NCBI GenBank assembly: GCA_038030265.1
Contig: CM075942.1
Span: 45,846,751-45,910,750, forward strand
DNA length: 64,000 bases
Direction: 5' to 3'
From: Corythucha ciliata
Taxonomy: Eukaryota > Arthropoda > Insecta > Hemiptera > Tingidae
Shown here piece after piece: positions 1 through 9,800 of this stretch. Made by a program: the position numbers and the translations under genes. Below the pieces are notes generated by a model. It worked only from the letters and a program-made list of their open reading frames with translations. It did no database searches and was not told the origin of the DNA. How positions within the stretch are numbered: the first letter of the stretch is position 1; each line of letters begins with the position of its first letter.

Positions 1-90
1 AATGGTACGTCACAATTTCATCATTGCGGAATGCGGAGTGCCTGGGTTCGAATCCGAAACAATTTTTTTTTAATTTTTTTTTGTTCCTCC
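1..90 (+). repeat. tRNA-like fragment, probable SINE remnant
   Basis: A B-box-like GGGTTCGAATCC lies at about 44-56 and is followed by T-rich, A-poor sequence. No complete tRNA cloverleaf can be folded and the 5' part is cut by the window edge. It resembles the 3' half of the tRNA head in the SINE copies further right, but is too short to assign firmly. Confidence 0.35.
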
Positions 91-469
91 CTTTTTGGCC
101 CACCTCAGGATTTTTTACTCAATATTTATTAGGCTGTAGGCAAATCAAATAAAAGAGACGGCTCAAAATTCAGTGTCAATGAAATTTTTTGGTAATTGGG
201 TGGTCCAGTAAGGCATAGCGTTAATTTAATAGCTCCCCTCCGCCGAGAACTCCCCTGCCATATCAACGGATTTGGTTCACAAGGGTCTCATACGAAAGCG
301 CGTTCATTTTTCATTACTCGTGTCAATTTTGGGGGCAATTGCAGCAACAGCCGTGCGGTAGCGAATTTTCAACTAATTCAAACCCCTCTTTCACACCGTT
401 CCCGTGGACCGATTCATCTGGATCACGAACTCATCCGAGATATTCACGCTATTGATTTTTAGACCAAAT

Positions 470-665
470 TTGGTTGCCCTAAGTCAAAAATTGCGACCGT
501 GATCGTGCTAACAAAAAAGGGCTATATATATATATCAAATCGAACCGACCTCGGATTCGTGTTCTAGGGGTTCTGAAACGTGAAAAAAAAGTATCACAAC
601 CCATATGTGCGACCATCAGGGCGAGACCAATAGTGCATTTTTTGAATGAAATGCACTAAAAGAAG
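470..665 (+). repeat. Interspersed repeat, copy 1
   Basis: This stretch includes the phrases GATTCGTGTTCTAGGGGTTC and GAGACCAATAGTGCATTTT and recurs with small changes at about 47880-48000. The ends are not defined. It has no coding potential and the family is not recognised. Confidence 0.6.
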
Positions 666-789
666 TATTTTTTGAATTTTTGGCCGTAATTACTCAATTT
701 TTAATTTTTGGAAGTTTCGGCACTGTGGTTCTCAGTGTACGATATTTTTGATCAAAAAACTTGGCCTTAGGCCAGTCAACAAGAACACA

Positions 790-941
790 AAGGCCCATTT
801 TCACCAACAAAATTGATCTCGTTTAAAGTTGATCGTGATTAGTTGCCAATAGCGACCCATATGATTCTGATATAAGTGTTTACATTCTAATCGCGATTAG
901 TTGTTGATCTTGGTTTAAGAAGTTGGTGAAAACGGGCCTAA
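790..941. mobile_element. Palindromic MITE, GGCCCGTTTTCACCAAC family
   Basis: The left end reads AGGCCCATTTTCACCAAC and the right end is its reverse complement (GTTGGTGAAAACGGGCCT). The inner arms, GATCTCG to GATTAGTTG, pair as well. It is non-coding. A diverged second copy lies at about 27150-27279. Confidence 0.7.
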
Positions 942-1415
942 AAATGTCAATTAACGGCTAGTTCCGATTTTTTAAATATGTTGTCAGGTTATTTGGTCAG
1001 AATTTTCTTTTGTTGACACATTTTTGTGGTTGGGGGATTTTTGTGCAGTTTGAACCTTTCCGGTTAAAGGATTTTTAGCTATTTCCCGAACTAATGCGAG
1101 ACTTTTTGGCCAGGAGACATTCTCAGTCCGGTCGGAGACCGAGTCTCAGGCCTGGAGACCCAGGCAACTGCCACTGCTGCCAGTGAGCTAACCACTGCAC
1201 ATGCCATCAGGCGCTTGGCTCCATCCTTGAGGTCTTCGCCGCTTAGTAGCTTGGCTGGCCACCGACCACGTGGATGAGGATGTCGATTCGCTCCCCACGA
1301 AGGCCGAGTACGTACGAGGAACCAAGTAACTCAATAATAAAATACTAGCACATTTCCTTAAGGTGACTAGTTACACAATAGGAAAACGTTTACGGAACAA
1401 CCTCCGCGTGTGTAT
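942..1415. other. Intergenic, no gene seen; tRNA-like SINE trace on minus
   Basis: About 1100-1220 read on the minus strand contains TGGTTAGCTCACTGGCA, which resembles a tRNA A-box region. This may be an old tRNA-derived SINE. The rest holds no recognisable gene. Confidence 0.3.
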
Positions 1416-1572
1416 TAAGGCCTCGCCACAACGAACGCGTGGCAGCCGCGCGGACTGGTCCACACGCGGAAAAACTACGGTAACGGGGTATACCTCTCCC
1501 ACGTTGTCATGGTTTTTTGGTGAGCGGACCAGCCCGCGCGGTAGTTCGCGTTCTGTGTGGCAAGGTCTTTAG
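1416..1572. mobile_element. Palindromic MITE, CCTTGCCACA family
   Basis: The arms are inverted: AAGGCCTCGCCACAACGAAC near the left end pairs with GTTCTGTGTGGCAAGGTCTT near the right. The centre contains GGACTGGTCC and GCGGACCAGCCCGC. A second copy lies at 24005-24144, with the same central GTATACC motif. Confidence 0.75.
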
Positions 1573-2101
1573 TAACCCATCGGGGGTTTTCATACGACTT
1601 TTCCCATTGATGTTGATGTTTACTTCGAGCTGTTCATTCAGTGATGGTCAAAGAGCTGTACAGATCTGGCTACGCCCGTGCATGCAATACGAGCTATGGC
1701 CGAGTTGGAATGGAAAAAAGGCGAAACAAGTTTCGTAGCGCTTACCGTTAAAGTTAGAGCCATGAGGCTGAACTGCTGAAGGCCTGGAATCGTTAGTTGA
1801 AAAGAGTTCGACGCGGCATGTGAACCCAAACACAAATCAGCAAAATCTTATCACAGCACTACTGTGACAAAGAAATAAAAAAATACTCGTGCAAGTAGGA
1901 AGCATTACCACTCAAATTCGTAGTTATTTTATTGAGATGCACTTGAATTTTCTAAAATGAGTGACGTCACAGGCGTACTCTGAACCCTCCCGATTTGATT
2001 CTTCTCACTTTTCGATAACAGCTGAGTTGTGATTAAAAGAACCTTGTAAGAGGGCTGGGAACGAAAATTTTACTTCATCACAGTTGAATTTCGTCGGTGA
2101 A
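1573..2101. other. Upstream region of ATP synthase f
   Basis: No gene is seen. The final ~60 bases before the ATG at 2102 are presumably the 5' UTR. A TGACGTCA-like site (GAGTGACGTCACAGG, about 1960-1974) could be a CRE-type promoter element, but this is inference only. Confidence 0.3.
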
Positions 2102-2615
2102 ATGGCTTTTGGAGATTACCCAGCCGAGTACAATCCCAAAGTACACGGGCCTTATGATCCGGCCCGTTTCTATGGAAAACGTAAGTACGCCTTTACATTT
2201 TTTAGACGAAATTCGTCACTGAACCAAATTTTCCCCCTCAACAGCCGACACGCCGTTCGGCCAGGTCAAACTGGGTGAACTCGGCTCCTGGTTCATGAGA
2301 CGAAACAAGACGCCTTCGGCGATTGCCGGACTGATAAGCCGAGGTATGTTTAGTACGATTTAATGAGGGATCGTCAGCTTTAAATGTCACTTTCTGGCGT
2401 TCCTTCATAGCCCACTGGCGTTGGATGCATAAGTATGTATTCCCGAAAAAAGCTGGCTTCTCAGCAGCTATGCAAGTCGCCGTTGGAGGCATGTTTGTGT
2501 TCTATGCTCTCAACTACAAGAGAATGAGTATGTTACATGATGGGAGGGGGGTTGTTCCGTTCTAATTTACATGTTTCTATTTTCAGAGGGACATCGTTAC
2601 TACCACCACCATTAA
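2102..2615 (+). CDS. ATPsynF: ATP synthase subunit f, mitochondrial
   Basis: Subunit f is a small Fo-sector/peripheral-stalk protein of mitochondrial ATP synthase in the inner membrane. Four exons join cleanly: 2102-2180, 2245-2343, 2411-2527 and 2587-2615, with GT-AG introns of 59-67 bp. The predicted protein is about 107 residues, the usual arthropod length. It starts MAFGDYPAEYNPKVHGPYDP, which I recognise from insect subunit f, then continues with FGQVKLGELGSW, RRNKTPSAIAGLISR and HWRWMHKYVFPKKAG. A single hydrophobic membrane segment (AAMQVAVGGMFVFYALNY) lies near the C terminus. There is no cleavable presequence, as in the family. It converges on BUD31, with only 120 bp between the two stop codons. 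No frameshift or missing piece is seen. Confidence 0.96.
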
Positions 2616-2735
2616 ACTCTTCGGATCACTGTAGTTTGTTGAAGGATTCATTAAATCTTGGAAAAAAAAAGAAAAAAAAATAGCAAAAGAATTTAATACA
2701 ATATAAAATACAAGTTAAGAAAAGGTCTTGGATTT
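2616..2735. other. Convergent 3' ends of ATPsynF and BUD31
   Basis: These 120 bp hold both 3' UTRs. A-rich stretches around 2660-2710 may serve polyadenylation of ATPsynF. No perfect AATAAA is evident on either strand, and the two transcripts may overlap at their ends. Confidence 0.5.
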
Positions 2736-3358
2736 TCATCCTGAACAACCTCTGCAGCCACAGTGAATACACTCCACGATTTTACCCTGAAAATAAACTC
2801 GTGTTAAATGGCCAATCTAGATGAATTCTAAAAAAAGGAAAAACGTACTTCCTCCAATTTAGCCTTCGGTACACGACAAATACAACTTGTCCCAAAATTT
2901 GTATCTCTGGTTTGAATGCAACGCAAACAACACAGGTTTTCGTACCCTTGCTTTTTCCACTTAGCAATCAAATTTCTATCGGCGATGTTTTCGTTAAGGC
3001 AATGCTCGTACAATTCTGAAAAACAGATCGATTTCAGTTGCCTTCAATTCGAGAGCAAAATGTGAATTATACCTTTGCTAATGGCCTTTCGTCTGTAGAA
3101 TAAGTCGTAAATGTAACGCGACTTTTGATGATGAATCTTGAAGATGGGCCATAGAGATTCAACCTTTCGCTTGCCTTCGTGAGGCTCAGTTTCCGCTAAC
3201 GAAATAGAACATTATTTACAAAATGTTTACTATAGCCAAGCGATCGACAGAATGTTTCACTCACCTTCTCTCATTTTCTGTTCAAGTTCTTCGAGGGTCG
3301 GTTCAATCAATTCCCAACCATCTGGGGGTGGTTTTTTGCTACGACGGATCTTGGGCAT
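2736..3358 (-). CDS. BUD31: BUD31 / G10 spliceosomal protein
   Basis: BUD31 is a conserved core component of the activated spliceosome in the nucleus. Four exons run 3358-3265, 3195-3073, 3015-2849 and 2786-2736, with GT-AG introns of 57-69 bp and correct phases. The product is about 144 residues, matching the family. It begins [20 protein letters not shown]. The middle reads [20 protein letters not shown] and [20 protein letters not shown]. The C terminus carries the zinc-binding cysteines (CICRVPK, then [12 protein letters not shown]). The ATG at 3358 is fixed by the conserved N terminus. A 21-22 bp direct repeat, AACGTTCCGAACAAAAATAA twice, sits just upstream at 3378-3421. BUD31 is divergent from PDAP1 and convergent with ATPsynF. 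Confidence 0.97.
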
Positions 3359-3854
3359 TTCGAGTAAATTTAAAATTAAACGTTCCGAACAAAAATAAAA
3401 CGTTCCGAACAAAAATAAAACCACTCGCTGAGTTCGCACAACAACAAATAAAAGCGGGGCGACCTTGTTTCGTCAAGCTGAGGAAGTAGCGTTTTATCTG
3501 AACTGATAGCCGACAGGCTAGAGCCTTCTAAAGGGATGAAATGATTTTCCTACACAGTTTCTGTGATGTTCATAGAAAATTAGCCGCACAAAAATACAAT
3601 TTCAAAGGGGAAAAATAATTGGAAAACTAATGAAACCGAGATGCATCAATTCTCAACTACAGATTACATCATCAGTTGTAAAAAAAAAAGCGAGGTTTCA
3701 ATCGCAGACGAATCACTGTGGAATCAACTCAGTTCACCTTTGTACAGTTTCTCTTTTTTAATTATTAAAAAAAAGGAAAATTCAAGCAAGAAATTTAAAA
3801 GTTCGACATTTCCTACTAACACTTACTCGCCAGTGAAATTCAGCTGCAATCGAC
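3359..3854. promoter_or_regulatory. Divergent promoter region, BUD31 / PDAP1
   Basis: About 500 bp separates the two start codons, which point away from each other, so both promoters must lie here. The BUD31 side contains a tandem duplication of a 21-22 bp unit (3378-3421). No TATA box was identified. A palindrome-like ACGTCACG lies just inside PDAP1 intron 1 near 3890. Shared regulation is inferred from layout only. Confidence 0.5.
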
Positions 3855-6800
3855 ATGAGCGGTCGAAGTAAGCGAACTCATATTTTTTACGTCACGTTTG
3901 TTCATGTTTCTTGGAATGAGTTGAGTCTTAATTGTTTGAAATTTTTTGTTATTTATCTCAGGAGGAAAATATGTTAATCACAAAGGGCAGAGGAGGAAGT
4001 TTACGAGTATGGAGGAACTCGAAGAACAGAGGGCCAAAGACGAAAAATATAGGCAGAAAAAGGTACCCACTCGAAGAAATTTTTTGATCCGTACATCTGT
4101 AACCATTTTTTGGGTTATGTATGTGACGGCTGTGAGTGTGTTTTTTTGGACTCCGACCCGTCAAATTCCATCGTATCAAGGGGGGGGGATTAATTTGAAG
4201 GGAATTCTTCATGAACTGATGTCGTAGTTAAACGATTCCGTTCTAGGGGTAGATCTTGAAAAAAGAAGACTGTTTTTGGCCTCTACCGCCAAAAGCTGGC
4301 GTGGCTTAATGTGTTATGAGGGTTGCTCCAACCAGAAAAGAACCTTCAAGTGGGGCGTTTCATCACTTTCATCTTCGCATTCCGCGTGACTCTCATGGCA
4401 TGTAGGATGCATTCTGCAAGCAGCTTGAATGTATCTTGATTCTTGCTCAAACCTGAACAGTTATCACATCCGAACGCTAATGTGCAAGTATGACCGTTCG
4501 TGTAGCACCCCACAGCAAGATACAGTGGGAAAACAGTTCTGGGGGGAGGGGCTAACTCATGTGAAGCTAATGTTTAAGCCTAATTAGCACTATCTTTGCA
4601 CTGACAAAGGAGGCCTTCACCGCCTATTTTGACCATTTGGAATCACCATGTTGGGGATGGCATGTTAAATCTAAATTTATTATTGCGTTACCTTTTGCAG
4701 AAGATGGCGCTGACATTCAAACTCGGTCTTTCGGTTGAGCTACTACTTTTTGAATTTAGATCATTGGATCGGCCAGTCTAGCTTCTCTTAAGCCCCGTCC
4801 ACCGCGGTTGTCCTCGGGTAGGTTGACCAGATGTAAAATTGGTTTCCGAGGACGCCTGGTACGAAAAGTAGGACAATATCCACAGTGGCGTAACGTATGG
4901 GGGGGGGGGCGGCCCGCCCCGGGCATCACTTGAAATGGGGCATCAGCCGGCTGAGGCTTTTATTTTTTTTAACGTGAATTAGTTAAAGAACCGAGCACAG
5001 TTGGGATAAATATTGGCTCCTTTTGCGCACCACCGGTACAAAACATTCCACATCTATTCAACTGCCCAGTCCCCATAGTTGCTGGGTGCTCCGTGAAGGA
5101 AATCGTGGCTTCAGGTCTTCCAAGAGGCACCAAAACCGCACAAAATGGTCCATTGCAGACCAGGGCACCCCCAAGAGCTATCTATAACAGTATAACGACT
5201 GTTAGTTGGTAGGAGGCGTAAAAACTACAATGAAGTTGACCTCAAGCGGAGTCTTGAGCGATGCCATGGCTTTCTTTTGGAGGCAAATCATTTTAAGAAC
5301 TGGCCAGAGCGTGCCAGGACTGCGGGTTGCATCCCACACCCGGTCAATGTTCCACGCAGACACGCTCCGTCCCTCCACACGCCAAGTGTAAGCTGGAAGA
5401 ATTTGACAGAGCCAACCTCAAGGAATTGAAGTCTTTTGATTAACCGAAGGAGGACAAATTGTTTTTATGTACAGCGTAAAATTGTTTTTTATTGAACCAA
5501 ATAACCCCCAAAATTGGTATTTTGAGTATGCCAAGTTCTGTTGTTTGAAGATACTAACCCTCAAGACTGGGTTTTTGAACGACTAAAGCTCTTGAGATTG
5601 GAAAAATTTGACAGAGCCAACCTCATGGAATTGAAGTCTTGATTACCCAAAGGAGGAAAAATTGTTTTTATGTAGAGCCGAATCCGTAAAATTGTTTTTT
5701 ATTGAACCAAATGACCCCCAAAATTGGTACTTTGAGTATGCCAAAATCCGCGAATTCTGTTGTTTGAAGATACTAACCCTCAAGACTGGTTTTTTGAACG
5801 ACTGAAACCCTTGAGACTGGTTTATTGAAGCGCAAAACCTGTGAAGTTGGTTCTACTCGGAGTTAATCCTCGAAATTAGGGGGTTTCAGGAGTTAAACCC
5901 GTGAAAGTGTTTTTTGAAAATTCCGGGCCCTCAAAGGTTGTGTTTTTCATGTAAGCCAAGCCAAGCTCGTGACTTTTTTTTCTGCAGAGTCGAACCCTCA
6001 AAATTGTTTTTTTCAACGATTAAACCCCGCGAAATCGGTTTCTTGAAGACCCATTCTCGTGACGTTGGTTCTCTCCGGAACACCCCCCCCCCCCACAGAA
6101 ACCGGAGGAGCGCGTCTCGAAGGCCTAATGGATCGAATGCTCGCTTCGCAACCCAGCGGGCCTGGGTTCGAATCCAGCCATTGCCCATTACACTATAAGG
6201 CTGCGGTGGGCTGTGACACGGCACACGCGGCTTCGTGTGGGCGTTCCCGGCGGTGTGCGTTCAACAGACCGCGTACCGACTGATACGCCCGCGTAGTACG
6301 GGTGTGAAGTGCGCAGTTAGTAGATGGGTATGACGTAGGAGCCCACCTGAGGCCTTGGCGTCGCCAGACTCGGCTTGGCCGGGAAAGGCACTCTCCCCCC
6401 CCCCCCCAATAGTTAATCGTTCATCATATTGGCTTAATTATTACTGCAAATCTAGCTCACAGGGACTATGAAACTGCTGATTTTTGCCTCGAGAAGCATT
6501 CCCACGCCAAGAATTTGACACCACAGTCTGTTTTCCGAAGTCTGTTCCGAAAAAAGGAGAATATGTTAAATATAGGTATAGTTAAATAGAGCATGGTTCT
6601 TCCCCGTTCCCTGGTAAATTGAATTCTATGTTTGGGAGAAAATTTCCCCTACCCTAAGCCCTGGACGATTTCCGATTGAGGCGAGTAGCGCGATACTCGC
6701 ATGTTTTTATAGTTGAGGGGGGGCATCAACCTTGACCACCGCTCCGGGCATCAAAATGTCAGATTACGCCCCTGAATATCCGGACGCTTTCGACGGAAAG

Positions 6801-9800
6801 TAGGACTAATCGTTGATCAGTTTGATGTTTGCAGGAGGTCCGCCAAAACGATCACTTAAGCGATTCAGGTAGGAAATTAGGTTTTGAAAGAACGAAAACC
6901 ACGAAACTGGGGTTTGAAAGAGCCAAAACTATGAAATGATGGTTTTTGAATGAGCCAAATCCGCGAATTAGATTTTGAAAGAGCGAAAGACCGCGAAATA
7001 TGTAGTGGGCCAAAATGACAAAATTTTGTGTTTGATCAAGTCAAACCCATGAATATGCTTTACCTAAGCTTTTCGAACTAACGACATTTGCGAAATTGAT
7101 TTTAGAAAAAGCTAAGACACGAAATTACGGTTTGAAATAGCAAAAATTCATGAAATTGGGCTTTGAAGAAGCAATGTCCGAGGTATTGGTTATGAGTGAG
7201 AGCGAAAATCCTCAGTCAAATTTAGGTTCAAGCTGCGAAAATCACGTTTTTCGATGTTAGTTTTTCAACTTGGTCAAAGCCGTGCGACTGTAGACTCCAG
7301 AAAGAGCCAAACCCACGAAAATAACCAAAATCTGTGAAATTGTGGTTGAAACTAGCCAAATTCAGGAAATTAGGCTTTGAAAGAAAATAAAATCAACAAA
7401 ATTCGGAATTATAGACCCAAATTGACGAATTCAAGATTTTAGATTTTTAAAGAGCAAATTCATTTTCTTATCGGCCAAACCTTCGAAACTGACTTCCAGT
7501 AAGATCTAAAACCACGAAATTTTGGTTTTTAAACGCGTGAAAAACTGCGTAATTGGGGTTCTAAAAACGAAAATCGGTAAAATTTTTGGTTTGAAGGAGC
7601 CAAATTTGAAACTTTGAAATAATGAGGAACGAAAACCACGAAACTGGGGTTTGAAACAGCGAACGTTCGTGAAATTGGTGGTTTAAAAAGGGGGATTTGA
7701 AACCGAGACAATCAGCAAAATTGGTGTGCGAAATAACTAAAATTAGTGAAAGTTTGTTTCTAAGGTGCCAAATTTGAAACGTTTGTTCGGGAAAGCGTGA
7801 AAATCTCCAGCAAAACTGCAATTAAAAAAAAGCAAAATTACGAAATTTTTTTTTGTTCGTTTTTTGCGAAATTAGTTTTTTAATTAACCAAAACTGCCAA
7901 ACTGGTAATGTGAAGAGCAAAAGCCTAGAAATTTGGTTTTTGAACCAGGGAAAATCTCCGAAATTTGGTTTTAAAGGCGCCAAATCTACTAGATTGGGTT
8001 CTGAAAGAGTGAAAGTACGTAAAATTGGGTTTTGAAAGAGTAAAATCCACGAAATTTGTTTTTTGATTGAGTAAAGCCCGAAATTGGGACTTGAACAGGA
8101 CAAATCCACCATATTTAGTTTGGAATGAGCGAAAATCCGTGAAATTGACGTATGGAAGAGTCAGAATGACGAAATTTCGTTTTTGAAAGTGCCAAACGCT
8201 CATGATTGGTTTTAATCAGACTGTGAGTCTAATTTTCAGTTTGTCGGTCCAATGTTCTCATGGGTTGTGGGGTGAATTTCAGAGTTTTGAGGCTTGCCGG
8301 TGTGTAGGAGATGTCCATTCGGTAAAATAACTGAATTGTTCTCTGAGTGGACTTTGCGCTATGATATCCGCCCCTTGCGCTCGACCTGACCCGGTAAAAT
8401 CGAGTTAGGGATGAAATCCGGCTCACCAGGACTGATGTAAGCCGCGCAAGAACAAAACGGGGACTGGGGACTTGGCGGCTAAACGCCGCAGCTTTGTGTG
8501 AAGATGTACTTGAAAGGTGTTGCGAGTTAATAATACCAGACGTTGCATCAAGTAGAGACCGAAAAAGTAGGACAACAAAGAGGACAATACTGACCTCTCC
8601 CTGGACACCTGAAAAATGAGCCCGGACGCTAAAAAAAGTAGGACATGTCCGGAGAAAGTAGGACGTCTTATCACCCTATCCTCGGGAACTGTAGGATGTA
8701 GCACTCAAGTTCATATTTGAGCACTAACTTAATTTTGCTTTCAAGATAATTCATTTTTGATTATTTATTGAGGAAAGAAGCAACTTCGTGGAGCTCATTC
8801 GGAAAGCAGAAACTGTCTTCACCGCAATACATTAACCAAAAATGTTAATTATGGAACTAGTAAAACATAGCCGCGTTCTAGAGGGTTCTTCTAGAATCCA
8901 GAAGCTCAACTTCCACCGGTTAAAACTGCTACTACCGAAAAAGTAACACGAGAAACTCAGCACTCATTCGTCACTCAAATCGCCGATTTCGCTTCCGATA
9001 CAAAAATGGCAAGGATGATTCTAGGAACTGGTTATTTGACCCCCAAAAAATTGTATTTCTCCTCGGGATACGCACCAGGCCTGAAAACTTCCAAAACTTA
9101 ATTGATCGGTCTGAGATTCTGCCCACAGCGTTGAGCTCTGGATCAACAGAGTGAAACCCCAAAACTGACGACTTGGTCGGGAGACCGCCATTTCATCTAA
9201 GGAATCTGGTGTTTTTGCCAAACCGTTGAGAATAGACCCGTACGGTCATTAAATCGGATGTTCCACCCTGGAATCCCGTTTAAAGGTAGCGCGTTATTTT
9301 AGCGTTTTTAAAATTCTTAATTGTTTCAAAAAACATCGTTTCATACGGGGATTTTTTGGACCGAACAACGAATTTTTGTGATTAAATGGCAAGTTTAATA
9401 CGCGACTTGAGAGTTTTACTTTCCCTGGAGAGAAAGGAAGTATGGTTTTTAGAAAACACCATGGGGGGGGGGGGTTTAGAAAATTGCCCTCCGGCAATGG
9501 TAGGTATCACGCCACAGGCATTGTCGGTAGGTATCTTGCACGTTAGCAATCTCAAATGGTTACTTTGCCCCGAAATACATGTAGCTCTGGAAATTCGGCT
9601 CTATTTAAACACTAATGGCGTTTTCTTTTTACTTAAAATTCCGCTCTGGAGCCGAGCATTTCCACCCGTCTTCTCCGATACCATATGATATAATTCAGAG
9701 AAGACAGGTGGAAATGCTCGGCTCCAGAGCGGAATTTCACGTAAATAGAAAACGCCATTATATTTTATTCACCTGACATTTCTACTCGCAAACAGTCTTC

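Larger units (their letters stand above)
4819..8678. mobile_element. hAT-like non-autonomous element 1 (outer)
   Basis: Perfect 8 bp direct repeats TCCTCGGG flank the element (4811-4818 and 8679-8686), the hallmark duplication of hAT transposition. The ends are TAGGTTGACCAGATGT and, on the other strand, TAGGGTGATAAGACGTCC, followed by related GTCCTACTTT motifs. It has no transposase. Removing the nested 4883-6774 element leaves about 2 kb. Most of that is a degenerate ~30 bp repeat array at 6860-8215. Open frames read in the array are artefacts of a period divisible by three. Confidence 0.85.

Noticed and set aside
7529..8203. Overlapping minus-strand frames of 60-96 residues with a recurring FxxxNFxDF pattern
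   Set aside because: They translate the degenerate ~30 bp repeat of hAT element 1. A period divisible by three keeps frames open and creates false peptide periodicity.
6860..8215. CRISPR-like repeat-spacer structure
   Set aside because: Units are diverged along their entire length with no constant repeat and unique spacers, and the genome is eukaryotic.
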